A stretch of 64,000 nucleotides of DNA from CAZMSD01 sp964568855. GTDB lineage: Bacteria; CAIWAD01. Each line of letters starts with the position of its first letter. Within the stretch, counting starts at the first letter, position 1. Both the position numbers and the translations under genes were made by a program. The stretch covers positions 1-64,000 of the forward strand of contig CAZMSD010000001.1 in the NCBI GenBank assembly GCA_964568855.1. Reading direction: 5' to 3'. The notes under the pieces were generated by a model, which was not told where the DNA came from, made no database searches, and saw only the letters and a program-made list of their open reading frames with translations. Positions 50,819 to 60,600 of the stretch are shown piece after piece.

Positions 50819-53430
50819 CCCGCGTCTTCTCCCGAGTCTTCCATCGCGCGCCTTATCGCACTCGCCAGGGCGTGATGCTCCACCGGTTTGCAGAGCACCT
50901 CGCGGATGCCCGCCTCCCGGGTCGCTTCATCGCTGAGTTCCTCGCCGAAGCCGGTGAGCAGCACGACGGGGAGATCCCCGCGGAGCACCCGGATGTTCTG
51001 CGCCAGTTCCAGTCCGCTCAGCTCGGGCATGATCTGGTCCGTTATCACCAGGTCGAAACGCTCAGGTTCCTGCTGAAAAACGGTCAGGGCCTCCAGGCTG
51101 CTGGAGCAGACATCCACCTTGTATCCAAAGCGCTCGAGTCCGAGCTTGGCGTGGGCCAGGATCGACAACTCGTCGTCCACCAGGAGTACCCGTTCCCGTC
51201 CCTCCGGTCCCAGTTGGCGGACATCCAGGGCGAGACCGTCGGCTTCCCGTGAATCGGCCAGGGGCAGATAGAGCCGGAAAGCGCTGCCCCGCTCCGGCCG
51301 GCTCTCCACCGTGATGCCTCCTCCCAGCCGGTTCACCGTTCCGTAGACAATTGAGAGGCCCAACCCGGTTCCCTTTCCGATACTCTTGGTTGTATAGAAA
51401 GGTTCGAAGATGTGTTTCACGGTCCCGGAATCCATGCCCTCGCCCGTGTCGCGCACGGTGAGTTGCGCGTAGTCGCCCGGCGCGCAGCCCGTGCTGAGCG
51501 CCGTGTGCCCGGGACCAAGGCGGACCTCGCGGAGCCCGATCTCGAGCACTCCTCCCTCCTTCTGCATGGCCTGATAAGCGTTGGTGCAGAGGTTCATCAA
51601 CACCTGGTACATCTGTGTCAGGTCGGCCCTGACGGGCGGACATGCGCCGTCTAGGTCGAGAGCGATGCGGATGTTGGAGGGGATGGAAGCGCGCAGCAGG
51701 ACGTGAACCTCCCTGACCACCGACTGCAGAGGTACCCGCTGAATCCCCGACTCCGCGGGCCGGCTGAAGGCCAGGATCTGGGCCACCAGCTCGCGGGCGC
51801 GCACGCCCGCCTTGGCCACTTCCGCCAGGTACTGGCTGGTTTCGCCTCCCCGAGGGGCTGTATCACGGGCCAGGTCGTTGAAACCCATGATCGACTGGAG
51901 GATGTTGTTGAAATCGTGGGCGATGCCTCCGGCCAGGGTCCCGATGGCCTCCATGCGCGAGGCCTGCTGCAGCTGGTTCTCCATGCGCTTTTGATCCGTG
52001 ATGTCCTGGTGGGTCCCGCTACGCATGATCTCCACGCCCTGATCGTCGTAGGAGCTGATCCAGCGGTTGTGGATCCAGCGCTCCTCCCCGTCGGGCCTGA
52101 TGATGCGGAGTTCGTGCTCCACTTCGCGCTTCCCGGCGCTCGCCTCTTCCATTGCACTTGCGAGAATGGGCCAGTCCTCAGCGTGAACCAGGTTCCTGAC
52201 CAGCTCGACGGTGGGTTGCTGCGCTGGGATGCCCAGGATTTTATAGGTCTGCGCAGACCAGTGGATCTCGTCTCTCCGCAGGTCGTGCCACCAGCTGCCG
52301 ATCCGCGCCACGCGGTGGGCTTCCAGCAGTTCGGTCTCGTTCTCGCGCAGCTGCTTCAGGATCAGCAGGCTGTTCAGTGTATCACCCACGCGGCGGCCGA
52401 TCTCCTTGAACAGCAGACACTCCTTCTCGTTCCATACCTTTTCGTGGCTGCACTGGTGGATGCCCAGCATCCAAGGCTGTCCGCTTGTAGGTCGAAGGGC
52501 AACGCTCAGCTGGCTCTTCGTGCCGTATTTCATGGCCACATCGGGCGCTTGCCGATAGTCCCGCATGCTCAAAAACAGCGGTCCATCCTCGCTCAGTACA
52601 CGTCGCAGGATTCCCGCCATCTCCGGGTCCATGGCATGCTCGGCCTTGAGGGCAAAAGCGCCCGGGTATTCAGGTCGGGTCTTCTCCGTGGGAATCCGCC
52701 AGGAAGCGGCATCGGGATCGCAGGGATACAGCAGCCAGGCCCGGTCGCAGTCGAAGACCTCGAGCACGACTTCGAGAATTCGTTCCAGGGCCCGGTCCAA
52801 GTCGGAAGTCTGCCAGAGCGCCCGGTGCAGGCGGTCCAGGCTTTCCAGGAAATGCAGGTTGTCCCGCCGCTCCCGCTCGGCCAGTTTCTGCTCGGTGATC
52901 TCGTGCTTGCTGCCCCAGGCGCTGATCAGCCTGCCGTCTTCCAGGTAGCTGTGGCTGCTGTTGTTGAAGTAGCGGAAGTCGCCGGAGGGGCCGAGTTCGC
53001 GCGATTCGATGAAGAAGGCGCGGTAACCCGCCTTGATGTATCGCAGCAGGAACTTGCGGTAGTCCTCTTCCGAAGCCTGCACCACTTCAATAAAAGGCCT
53101 GCCGACCAAGTCTTGCGGACGCTCGGCGCCGTACATCCGGGCGAAGGTCGCGTTGCAGTCGGCCAGGACGGCGGAGCGAACCATTTGCTCGGCCTGCTGC
53201 TCGGGATCCAGCTCCGTGGACACCGGAGGCGAGAACTCGATTCTCCAGAGGGCTTCCGTGGAGTCGGTGATATACGAACGGAAGCGGTTCTCGCTTTCCC
53301 GCAGCCGCTCAGCAAGTTGCTCGTGCTGTTTCCGCTCCGCCTTGAGCTCGCGGATGCTCCGTCTGGCCTGTTCCAGTTCCTCGCGCAATCGCTCCCTGTC
53401 CGGTTGGACTCGTTGCTCGTGCTTGCTCAT
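50815..53430 (-). CDS. Hybrid sensor histidine kinase (PAS-GAF-PAS-HisKA-HATPase-REC)
   Basis: 871 residues, no transmembrane helix, so cytoplasmic. N-terminal coiled coil (~10-50), PAS (~50-185), GAF (~195-365, LEVFDCDRAWLLYPCDP), second PAS with PAC (~370-490), HisKA with His505 in AGGIAHDFNNIL, HATPase (N-box NLCTNAYQAM, G-boxes DTGEGM and GKGTGLGLSIV) and a C-terminal receiver (~743-865) with Asp798 in LVITDQIMPE and Lys in LCKPVE. The AHDFNN H-box is typical of the hybrid kinases that feed receiver-only proteins. The downstream single-domain regulator overlaps its stop. Ligand unknown; GAF and PAS domains suggest a diffusible or redox cue. Confidence 0.93.
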   Translation of the reverse strand: MSKHEQRVQPDRERLREELEQARRSIRELKAERKQHEQLAERLRESENRFRSYITDSTEALWRIEFSPPVSTELDPEQQAEQMVRSAVLADCNATFARMYGAERPQDLVGRPFIEVVQASEEDYRKFLLRYIKAGYRAFFIESRELGPSGDFRYFNNSSHSYLEDGRLISAWGSKHEITEQKLAERERRDNLHFLESLDRLHRALWQTSDLDRALERILEVVLEVFDCDRAWLLYPCDPDAASWRIPTEKTRPEYPGAFALKAEHAMDPEMAGILRRVLSEDGPLFLSMRDYRQAPDVAMKYGTKSQLSVALRPTSGQPWMLGIHQCSHEKVWNEKECLLFKEIGRRVGDTLNSLLILKQLRENETELLEAHRVARIGSWWHDLRRDEIHWSAQTYKILGIPAQQPTVELVRNLVHAEDWPILASAMEEASAGKREVEHELRIIRPDGEERWIHNRWISSYDDQGVEIMRSGTHQDITDQKRMENQLQQASRMEAIGTLAGGIAHDFNNILQSIMGFNDLARDTAPRGGETSQYLAEVAKAGVRARELVAQILAFSRPAESGIQRVPLQSVVREVHVLLRASIPSNIRIALDLDGACPPVRADLTQMYQVLMNLCTNAYQAMQKEGGVLEIGLREVRLGPGHTALSTGCAPGDYAQLTVRDTGEGMDSGTVKHIFEPFYTTKSIGKGTGLGLSIVYGTVNRLGGGITVESRPERGSAFRLYLPLADSREADGLALDVRQLGPEGRERVLLVDDELSILAHAKLGLERFGYKVDVCSSSLEALTVFQQEPERFDLVITDQIMPELSGLELAQNIRVLRGDLPVVLLTGFGEELSDEATREAGIREVLCKPVEHHALASAIRRAMEDSGEDAG

Positions 53431-53562
53431 GATTCAGCCAGGCTCCCCATGCTTGCCGGCGGCTTAACGAGAGCACTCTCCCCCATCAGTGAGTGCCTGT
53501 ACCGGTTTTCAGCGACCGCCGTCCGATCTGTTCGCTTTCAATGATATAGGCAACCCGCTGTC

Positions 53563-53584
53563 GGCGGGAAATCCCGGCCCGCCG
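53563..53584 (-). terminator. Hairpin downstream of the PEP synthase gene
   Basis: GGCGGG/CCCGCC (53563-53568 and 53578-53583) with a nine-base loop, 16 bp past the PEP synthase stop. There is no T-run, so factor-independent termination is uncertain; it also lies in the leader of the hybrid kinase gene. Confidence 0.3.
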
Positions 53585-53599
53585 CAGGCACCCGATTGT

Positions 53600-55807
53600 T
53601 CACAGGTTCCCTTCCACCTCCGCCACCAGCAGGCGCGTTTTCACTGCCACGTCCGGCGTGACCGAGATGCTGTCGATTCTGCAGCGCACCAGGAACTCGG
53701 CGAAATCGGGATAGTCCGAGGGTCCCTGGCCGCATAGGCCCACTTTCTTCTCGAGCTCGTGGCAGGTCTCGATGACCCGGGCGATCAGGTCCTTCACGGC
53801 GGCGTTGCGTTCGTCGAAGAGGTGCGAGATCTGCGCCGAATCCCGGTCCAGACCCAGGGTGGTCTGGGTCAGATCGTTGGATCCGATGGAGTAGCCGTCG
53901 AAGAAGGGCAGGAAGTCCCTGGCCAGGATCACGTTGGAGGGGATCTCGCACATCATGTAGACCTGGGCCTTCACCTTTTCGTCGTCGATGATCCGGCGCA
54001 CCTTCTCCGCCTCGGCGGGCGTGCGCACGAAGGGCACCATCACGCAGGCGTTGTCCAGGCCGAATTCCTCGATCACCCGGCGGACCGCCAGGCATTCCAG
54101 CTTGAAGGCTTCGCGATAGCGCTCGTCGTAGTAGCGCGAGGCGCCCCGCCAGCCGATCATGGGATTCTCCTCCTCGGGCTCGAAGGCCTTGCCGCCCAGC
54201 AGGTTGGCGTACTCGTTGGACTTGAAATCGGAGAAGCGGAAGATTACCGGGGAGGGATAGAAGGCACCGGCGATGCGGCTGATGCCGGCTACCAGTTTTT
54301 CGACGAACAGATCTTCCTTGCCCAGCTTGATCAGGTAGAGGGGGTGCTGGCCGATGTGGGAGGCGATGATGAATTCCAGCCTGGCCAGTCCCACGCCGTC
54401 GTGAGGCAACCGGGCCGCCGCCAGGGCCATCTCCGGGGTGCCCACGTTGAGCATGATCCGGGTGCGGGTCTGGGGGATGTCCTTAAGACCGATCTCCTCC
54501 ACGTCGTAGCGCGGCAGACCTTTGTAGACGTGGCCCTGCTCCCCTTCCACGCAGCTCACCGTGATCTCCTCGCCGCCCGGGATCTTCTGGGTCCCGGTCT
54601 CGGTGCCCACCACGCAGGGGATGCCCATCTCGCGGGCCACGATGGCCGCGTGACAGGTACGCCCGCCCAGGTCTGTGACGATGGCGGCGGACCTCTTCAT
54701 GATCGGCTCCCAGTCGGGATCCGTCATCCGCGTCACCAGGACCTGACCCTCGCGGAAGGAATCGATCTGGCTCACGTCCTGCAGCACGTTGGAGCCGCCG
54801 TGGCCGATCTTGGTCCCCACCGGCCGGCCGACGGCGAGCTGTTCGTAGTCTTCCTTGTCGTCGACGAAGTAGTAGCGCCGGTAGGTCACGGCGCGCGAAT
54901 GGATGGTCTCGGGCCGGGCCTGCAGTATGTAGAGTTCCTTGTCCTCGCCGTCCTGGGCCCACTCGATGTCCATGTAGACGCGCCGCCCGTACTTCGTGCC
55001 GTAGTGCTTTTCGATGATCAGCGCCTGGCGGGCCAGCGAGGAGTAATGCTCGTCCTCCAGCAGCCCCAGGGGATTCTGAATCACCTTGCCCGAATGGCGC
55101 AGCACGTAGATCTCGTCGGGCTTGACCTCCCCCTGGACGATCGCCTCGCCCAGCCCTCGGTGGGGCGTGATCAGAATCAGGTTCTCGTTGCCGGTCTCGG
55201 TGTCGATGGTGAACATCACGCCGCTGACCCCGTTCCAGTCGGCGCGAACCATCTCCTGGATGCCCACGGAAAGGAAGACCTGGTCCTCGGGGAAGTCGTT
55301 CTGGTGCCGGTAGGACATGGCCCGCGCCGTGTACAGCGAGGAAAAGCACTTCTTGGTCTTGTCCAACAGGTCCGAGAGACTCGAGACGTTGAGGAAGGTG
55401 TCCTGCTGCCCGGCGAAGCTGGCCTCCGGCAGGTCCTCGGCCGTGGCCGAGGAGCGGACCGCCACGCTGCGCCGTGGATCGAGTTGCTTGAAGGCTTCGG
55501 CCACGTCGAGCTCGAAGGCGCGATCGAAATCACGACTCTCGATCAGCTCGCGGATCTCTTTGGAAATGCGGTCCAGCAGCATCACGTCCTCGTAGCCGTC
55601 CTCCGCCAGCCGCTTGAGGCGATTGTCCACCTCGGACTGCAGCGGCTGCATGAACTCGCGGAAAGCCTGCGTGGTAATGGCGAAACCGTTGGGCACCTTG
55701 ATTGCGGGCAGGCGGATCAACTCGCCCAGCGAGGCGTTCTTGCCGCCCACCAGGGGCAGGTCGTCCAGTCCGATGTCCTTGAACCAGCGGATGTCTGTGG
55801 CGCTCAT
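53600..55807 (-). CDS. ppsA: Phosphoenolpyruvate synthase (pyruvate, water dikinase)
   Basis: 735 residues, slightly shorter than the ~790 usual. Converts pyruvate, ATP and water to PEP, AMP and phosphate, the entry to gluconeogenesis. The N-terminal nucleotide-binding domain starts LPLVGGKNASLGEL and has SVAVRSSATAEDLPEASFAGQQ. The phosphohistidine domain has the swivelling His386 in GGRTCHAAIVARE. The C-terminal TIM barrel has the GLCGQGPSDYP catalytic-Cys loop and SNDLTQTTLGLDRDS. AAGGAG precedes the ATG by seven bases, and a GTGATACAA element lies 43 bp upstream of the start. A gene for the likely regulator of this enzyme is at 62073-62885 on the same strand. Confidence 0.95.
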   Translation of the reverse strand: MSATDIRWFKDIGLDDLPLVGGKNASLGELIRLPAIKVPNGFAITTQAFREFMQPLQSEVDNRLKRLAEDGYEDVMLLDRISKEIRELIESRDFDRAFELDVAEAFKQLDPRRSVAVRSSATAEDLPEASFAGQQDTFLNVSSLSDLLDKTKKCFSSLYTARAMSYRHQNDFPEDQVFLSVGIQEMVRADWNGVSGVMFTIDTETGNENLILITPHRGLGEAIVQGEVKPDEIYVLRHSGKVIQNPLGLLEDEHYSSLARQALIIEKHYGTKYGRRVYMDIEWAQDGEDKELYILQARPETIHSRAVTYRRYYFVDDKEDYEQLAVGRPVGTKIGHGGSNVLQDVSQIDSFREGQVLVTRMTDPDWEPIMKRSAAIVTDLGGRTCHAAIVAREMGIPCVVGTETGTQKIPGGEEITVSCVEGEQGHVYKGLPRYDVEEIGLKDIPQTRTRIMLNVGTPEMALAAARLPHDGVGLARLEFIIASHIGQHPLYLIKLGKEDLFVEKLVAGISRIAGAFYPSPVIFRFSDFKSNEYANLLGGKAFEPEEENPMIGWRGASRYYDERYREAFKLECLAVRRVIEEFGLDNACVMVPFVRTPAEAEKVRRIIDDEKVKAQVYMMCEIPSNVILARDFLPFFDGYSIGSNDLTQTTLGLDRDSAQISHLFDERNAAVKDLIARVIETCHELEKKVGLCGQGPSDYPDFAEFLVRCRIDSISVTPDVAVKTRLLVAEVEGNL

Positions 55808-55872
55808 GCCCGGACTCCTTCTCTTGAAAACGTATTACATTCGATCTTGTATCACCGAAGTCCGCGATTCCC

Positions 55873-57570
55873 TTAACAAGCCCCGCGCAATCCCCGGGCG
55901 AGCATTCCGTCGAGGACCAGTTTACGCAGGAAGGTCATGCCGAAAAAGGAGACCAGCAGCGACGAAATCAGGTCCTGTCCCCAGAGCAGGATCATGGCGG
56001 CGAAGACCGCCACGCCCAGGGCCAAGGTCCAGCCGTTGACCGCTTTCAGCCTGCCCTCACCCAGCGCCCGGTATCGCTCCGGCCCGACCTCCTGCGCCTC
56101 CGTCCCGCCGGTGCCGAGCGTTCGGCCGCGATCGGGCAGCATGTGCGAGGCGAGAAAGCTGAGCAGGAAGGCCAGGGAGCCGATCAGGATCAGCATACTT
56201 ATCGACAGCTCGGCGCCGGCACTTGCGGGAATGCCGAAGAGCCCCTCCTGGAGCCGGCGCAGCAGGCCGAATTCCAGGCCGTGCTGGTACAGCCAGGTGC
56301 CGCTGCCGTAGGAAAAGGAATAGGCCAGGTTGGAGACGGACATGAATCCCGCGAAGAGCGATCCCGCGGCGTTCACCGGTATCACCGCTCCCACCAGGCT
56401 GAAGGTGCTCATGCGCACCACGCCCAGGAAGACCGCCTGCAGGAAGTTGTAGCTGCAGAGGGTCGCCAGCCGCATGTACCCTTCCGGAGCGGTACCGGCC
56501 AGCAGGGCCAGCTTCCCCGTGACACGGCCGAACCAGGGATCCACCAGCAGGTACTGGGTCAGGTTGACCGCCACGCTGAGCAGGATGTAGATCTTGAACA
56601 GCCGCTTCAGGCCCAGGCGGTCCTGCCAGCGGATGCCCAGCGTGGCGAAGACCAGCACCCCGCAGAACAGGCCCAGGTAGCTCGCGCCGTCGGCCAGGCC
56701 GATCTGCGTCTGGCTGAAGCCCAGGTTCTCGATCAGGTGATTGTTCCACAGGGGGCCCATGGCCGGCTGGAAGTGAAAGATGAAGTTGAAGACCATGATC
56801 CAGAGGATGGCTCCGGTGTTCAATCCGGTCCAGAAGTTCATCACCGAGCGCTTGAGGGGGATGGGCACGGCCCTGTCCCGGGGCAGCAGCAGCACGAAGC
56901 CCAGCACGCCCAGCGGCACCAGGGCCAGCAGGTACATCAGCGTGCCGATGCGCAGGTGGTCGGCGATGTAGCCGCCGGAGACCGCCGCCACGATGCTGGT
57001 GCCGTAGATCGCCGTCCAGCAGATGGCCTGGTTGAGCCCCACGGTGGTGGACTTCGAGCGGCCGCTGGCGCGGGCCTCCTCGTCCCCGGCGATCACCGTG
57101 GCCCGGTCCACGGCTACGTCCGTGGCGGCCAGCACCACCGAGAGCGAGAACATGAAGCCGAAGAAGATCAGCACGCTGCGATCGGCGAAAGGCGTCAGCA
57201 GATAGAACAGCACGGCCAGACCCAGCAGAGCGCAGAGAATAATCCTGGTCTTGCCGTAGGCGTCGATCAGGAAACCGATCAGCGGCTTGAAGCTCCAGGC
57301 CAGGTAGGACTTGGAAAACCACCATTGCGTAGCGGCCTCGCTCAGTCCGTAATCCACGCGGAAATGGCGGAAGAATGGCTGGTAGGTGATGCCCTGGAAG
57401 GGATTGGCCAGGCCCTGGAGCACGTACTCGGCGGCGAAGACCAACTTCAGGGGATTAACGCCGAAGACGCGGCGCGTGCTGTCCTGTGAATTTATCGCAG
57501 CTCCGGAAGCCGGACTTTCGACCTTCGCTTCCGGTGGGGATGCTTCGACCGGCCGGCCGGTTTCCCGCAC
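55873..57570 (-). CDS. Membrane transporter of the folate/biopterin (BT1) type, MFS superfamily
   Basis: 565 residues starting at a GTG; about 12 transmembrane helices. The N-terminal signature NPLKLVFAAEYVLQGLANP and WSFKPLIGFLIDAYGKTR matches the BT1/FBT family, which has members moving folates, pterins or other anions. A ~40-residue hydrophilic leader precedes the first helix, and a cytoplasmic loop (~475-515) precedes the last pair of helices. The ligand cannot be told from sequence. It is in line with PEP synthase (65 bp apart), but functional linkage is not obvious. The GTGATAC motif occurs 59 bp before the start. Confidence 0.8.
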   Translation of the reverse strand: MRETGRPVEASPPEAKVESPASGAAINSQDSTRRVFGVNPLKLVFAAEYVLQGLANPFQGITYQPFFRHFRVDYGLSEAATQWWFSKSYLAWSFKPLIGFLIDAYGKTRIILCALLGLAVLFYLLTPFADRSVLIFFGFMFSLSVVLAATDVAVDRATVIAGDEEARASGRSKSTTVGLNQAICWTAIYGTSIVAAVSGGYIADHLRIGTLMYLLALVPLGVLGFVLLLPRDRAVPIPLKRSVMNFWTGLNTGAILWIMVFNFIFHFQPAMGPLWNNHLIENLGFSQTQIGLADGASYLGLFCGVLVFATLGIRWQDRLGLKRLFKIYILLSVAVNLTQYLLVDPWFGRVTGKLALLAGTAPEGYMRLATLCSYNFLQAVFLGVVRMSTFSLVGAVIPVNAAGSLFAGFMSVSNLAYSFSYGSGTWLYQHGLEFGLLRRLQEGLFGIPASAGAELSISMLILIGSLAFLLSFLASHMLPDRGRTLGTGGTEAQEVGPERYRALGEGRLKAVNGWTLALGVAVFAAMILLWGQDLISSLLVSFFGMTFLRKLVLDGMLARGLRGAC

Positions 57571-57699
57571 GCCGTTCTTTTTGCCCAGGTCCTTTTCTTT
57601 CAGCTTTCGACCACCCGCGTCACCTCATCGTATCACGCCCGGCCTCGCATTTCGCACAATTTAGCTGTCCCCCGCCGCATCTCCTTGACGAAATCAGGC

Positions 57700-60600
57700 T
57701 CACCAGTTCCAGCCTACGCCGCCCCAGATCCAGCTTCCCCGCTGGTCCCGTCGGTAGAGCAGGCTCTGGCCCCGTCCGTTGCCCAGCTCGAGCTCGATCG
57801 AGTCCGCTCGTCCCCGCGACCAGCGCGCGTCGAAGGCGCATTCCAGCCAGGGGCCGGCCAGGCGGAGTTCCAGGCCTCCGGCCTTCCCGCGCTCGAGGCT
57901 CAGCGCCGTATCCAGGCACCAGGCCTTCCTGGCCAGCCAGCGCAATCCGCCCAGGGCGCTCCTGAGTCCAGCCCGGCGGCTGTCCGCGCCGAGGCCCAGG
58001 CTGAGCGCCCAGCGCGGCGTGACATTCAGCTCGCGCCGCAGGCCGAAGAGGTGGCGCGATCGATTGTCTTCGTCGAAGACCTGCCGGGCGTTCAGCAGGT
58101 ACCAGCCCGCCCGCCCGCGCCGCTCCACTTCGAGGCGCTCGTGATACACCGGCCGCGGCGCCCCGCGGTCCAGGCGCAGGAAGAGTCGCATCCGCTGGTC
58201 CCGCGCGGCTGCGCGCAGCCGCAGCTCTCCCCGGGCCAGATCCCGGTCGCGCAGTCTGAGAGCGGCCCGTGTGTTACCCAGCACCGGCTCCAGTTCCGCC
58301 TCGGGGATCCAGTCGCCCGGTTCCCCCTCGAGCGCAGCTCCCAGCCGGGAAGCTCCGGGAAACCAGGCCGCCTCCAGGCGCATGTTTCTCCGCGCCGGCT
58401 CCTCCGCGGCCCGCAGTCGAAACCGCAGGCGCCTCAAGCTGTGTTTGTAACACAGCGCGTACGAGGCTCCCCGCTCGCGGAAATACGCTCCGCCCACCCG
58501 TACTTCGCCCCGCGGGCCGCCGCACAGCAACTCCAGCTCCCGTCCCCACTCCGCGGGTTCGAGACGCAGCGAGACTCGCGAAAACGTTTCCTCGCGCCGC
58601 GCCGCCTCCAGCTCCAGGGCGTCGGCCCCGGGCTGTCGATGGTGCCCCAGGCGCAGCCGGCGCGTCCCGCGCTCCAGCAACAGGGCGCTGTGCAGCGCCG
58701 CGGCGGAGGTCTGCTCCAGCCGCAGGGAGCGCAGGTTTCCCCGGAGATCCCGGTGCTCGATCCGGCCGCGGCGCAGACGGCTGGCACCGGGAGAAAGAAA
58801 ACCGGAGAACTCCCATTTCAACCGGCCCTTCAAGTCAAGGCGGGAGGCGGTCTTGAGAGGCAGGCGCAGGCCGGAAAGGGCCGCGGGATCGTACTGCAGG
58901 ACGGCCAGTCCCGCCAGCCAGCGCAGGCGCCGGGCGCGCGGACCCTCCCGGGGACCGGCAATCCCGCGCTGCAGGGCCTGGACCAGTTCCCACTGGGTTT
59001 CCGACTCGGCGGCCAGGCGGATCTCGACCGGCGGCGGGAGTTCCGGCTCCTCGGGCCTTCCCGTACCCTGGAATCCGCGCCGGCGAGCCATCCACTCCAG
59101 GGCCGGTCGCGTCCCGCCCCTGCCCGCTCGGAAGGGGCGAATCCCCTCCGGCGGGAAGCCCGTCCGGGCCTCCCCTTCCGCTCCGGAGAAGCGGTCCGGG
59201 AATCTGATCCAGCTTCCCCGTGCGTCCCTCACGCCGATCTCGCGCCCGCCGGACTCGCCCGCCCTGCCGCTCAGGTACCAGCTCCTCAGGCCCGAGTCAT
59301 CCTCCCAGTACAGCGCCAGGCCGTCCGCTTCCAGCCTGAGCGGCCCCTCCGGAAAGAGCATCACGGACATGGCCAGCGCGGCCTCCGGCGGCGCGCGCAG
59401 GATCCAGCCCGAGCCACCTTCGCTCTTAAGCCGCCAGGCGCGACCCGGGCCCTCCAGCAGGTGCTCGCGGATCCTCAGGCGCCAGGCCCGGCCTCCTAGG
59501 CGCGGCAGGAAGAGGCAGGCCGCGCGAGCCTCGCGGCGCGGAGCGCACTCCGCCAGCAGCACCTCCTGGACCTCGCCGCGAAACCAGTTCCAGCTGCCCC
59601 ACTCGCGGCGGATTTCCGTGCGCGGCGGCAGTGGATCGAGGCTGCGCCACTCCAGTTCGCGCTCTCCCAGGCGCCAGCTCCCCCTTCCGGGTCCCTCGCC
59701 GTGCCAGCGACCGCGTCCCCGCCAGCGCTGGCCCAGGCTCCGCTCGGCCGTGCCGCCCTCGAGTCGATCAAAGACCAGCAGCAGGCCGCCCGCCACCATC
59801 AGCACCTCGCGCCGCACCCTGAGCTCGTCCAGCAGGTAGCCGGTTTCGGCCCAGTCCAGCTGCGGGCCGTCCAGGCCGTTCAGCGGCAGGGCGCCCGGCG
59901 GATCCCCGAACAGCGGGTTGGGATCCGGCCCGCGGCCGTCCACCAGGGGAATGTTCTGGGCAACCGCGGAAGCCAGGCGGTCGTGGTCCGGGTTGCCGCT
60001 GCCCCCTGCGCCGTATCCGGGCGCCGCGATGAAGTTCTCCCCCAGCGCGGAGATGCTGAGCTGGGCCGGATCCAGGTGTTCGTGATACACGGCCCGGCGC
60101 TCCGCCGACTCGCCCTGCAGCAGGGCGTAGAACGTATCGCGCTCCCAGCCGCCGCGCAGCACCGCCTGCCCGCTCAGCGGATAGGCCCTGGTGGACGGCC
60201 GCACCGGCGGGCGGGCGGCCAGGCCGGCGGGCATCGCGCAGAAGGCCTCCACCATGTTCTCCAGGTAGGACTCCGGAGGGCCCTCCTGTTCCATGCTCCA
60301 GGCCATCTCCGGACCCAGGAGGTGACTGCCCGCCGCCAGCGGCCGCCAGAGCACCGGATCCACCCAGCCGTCGTCGCAGAGGGGCATGCTGCCGTCCGGA
60401 CGCCGCAGGTCCTCCATCCACTGGATCCAGGAGGCCACTGCCTGGCCGGCGAAGGCGTTCAGCCCCGCGGCCTCCTTAAGGTAGACCATCAGGGGCACGA
60501 GGTCGCGGGCGAGAAACTCGGCGTAGTAGGGCCCTTCGCGGCAGCCGCCGTCGCGGTCGATCACGGCCAGCCCTCGTCGTACGGCCCGCAGCCCGTCCGC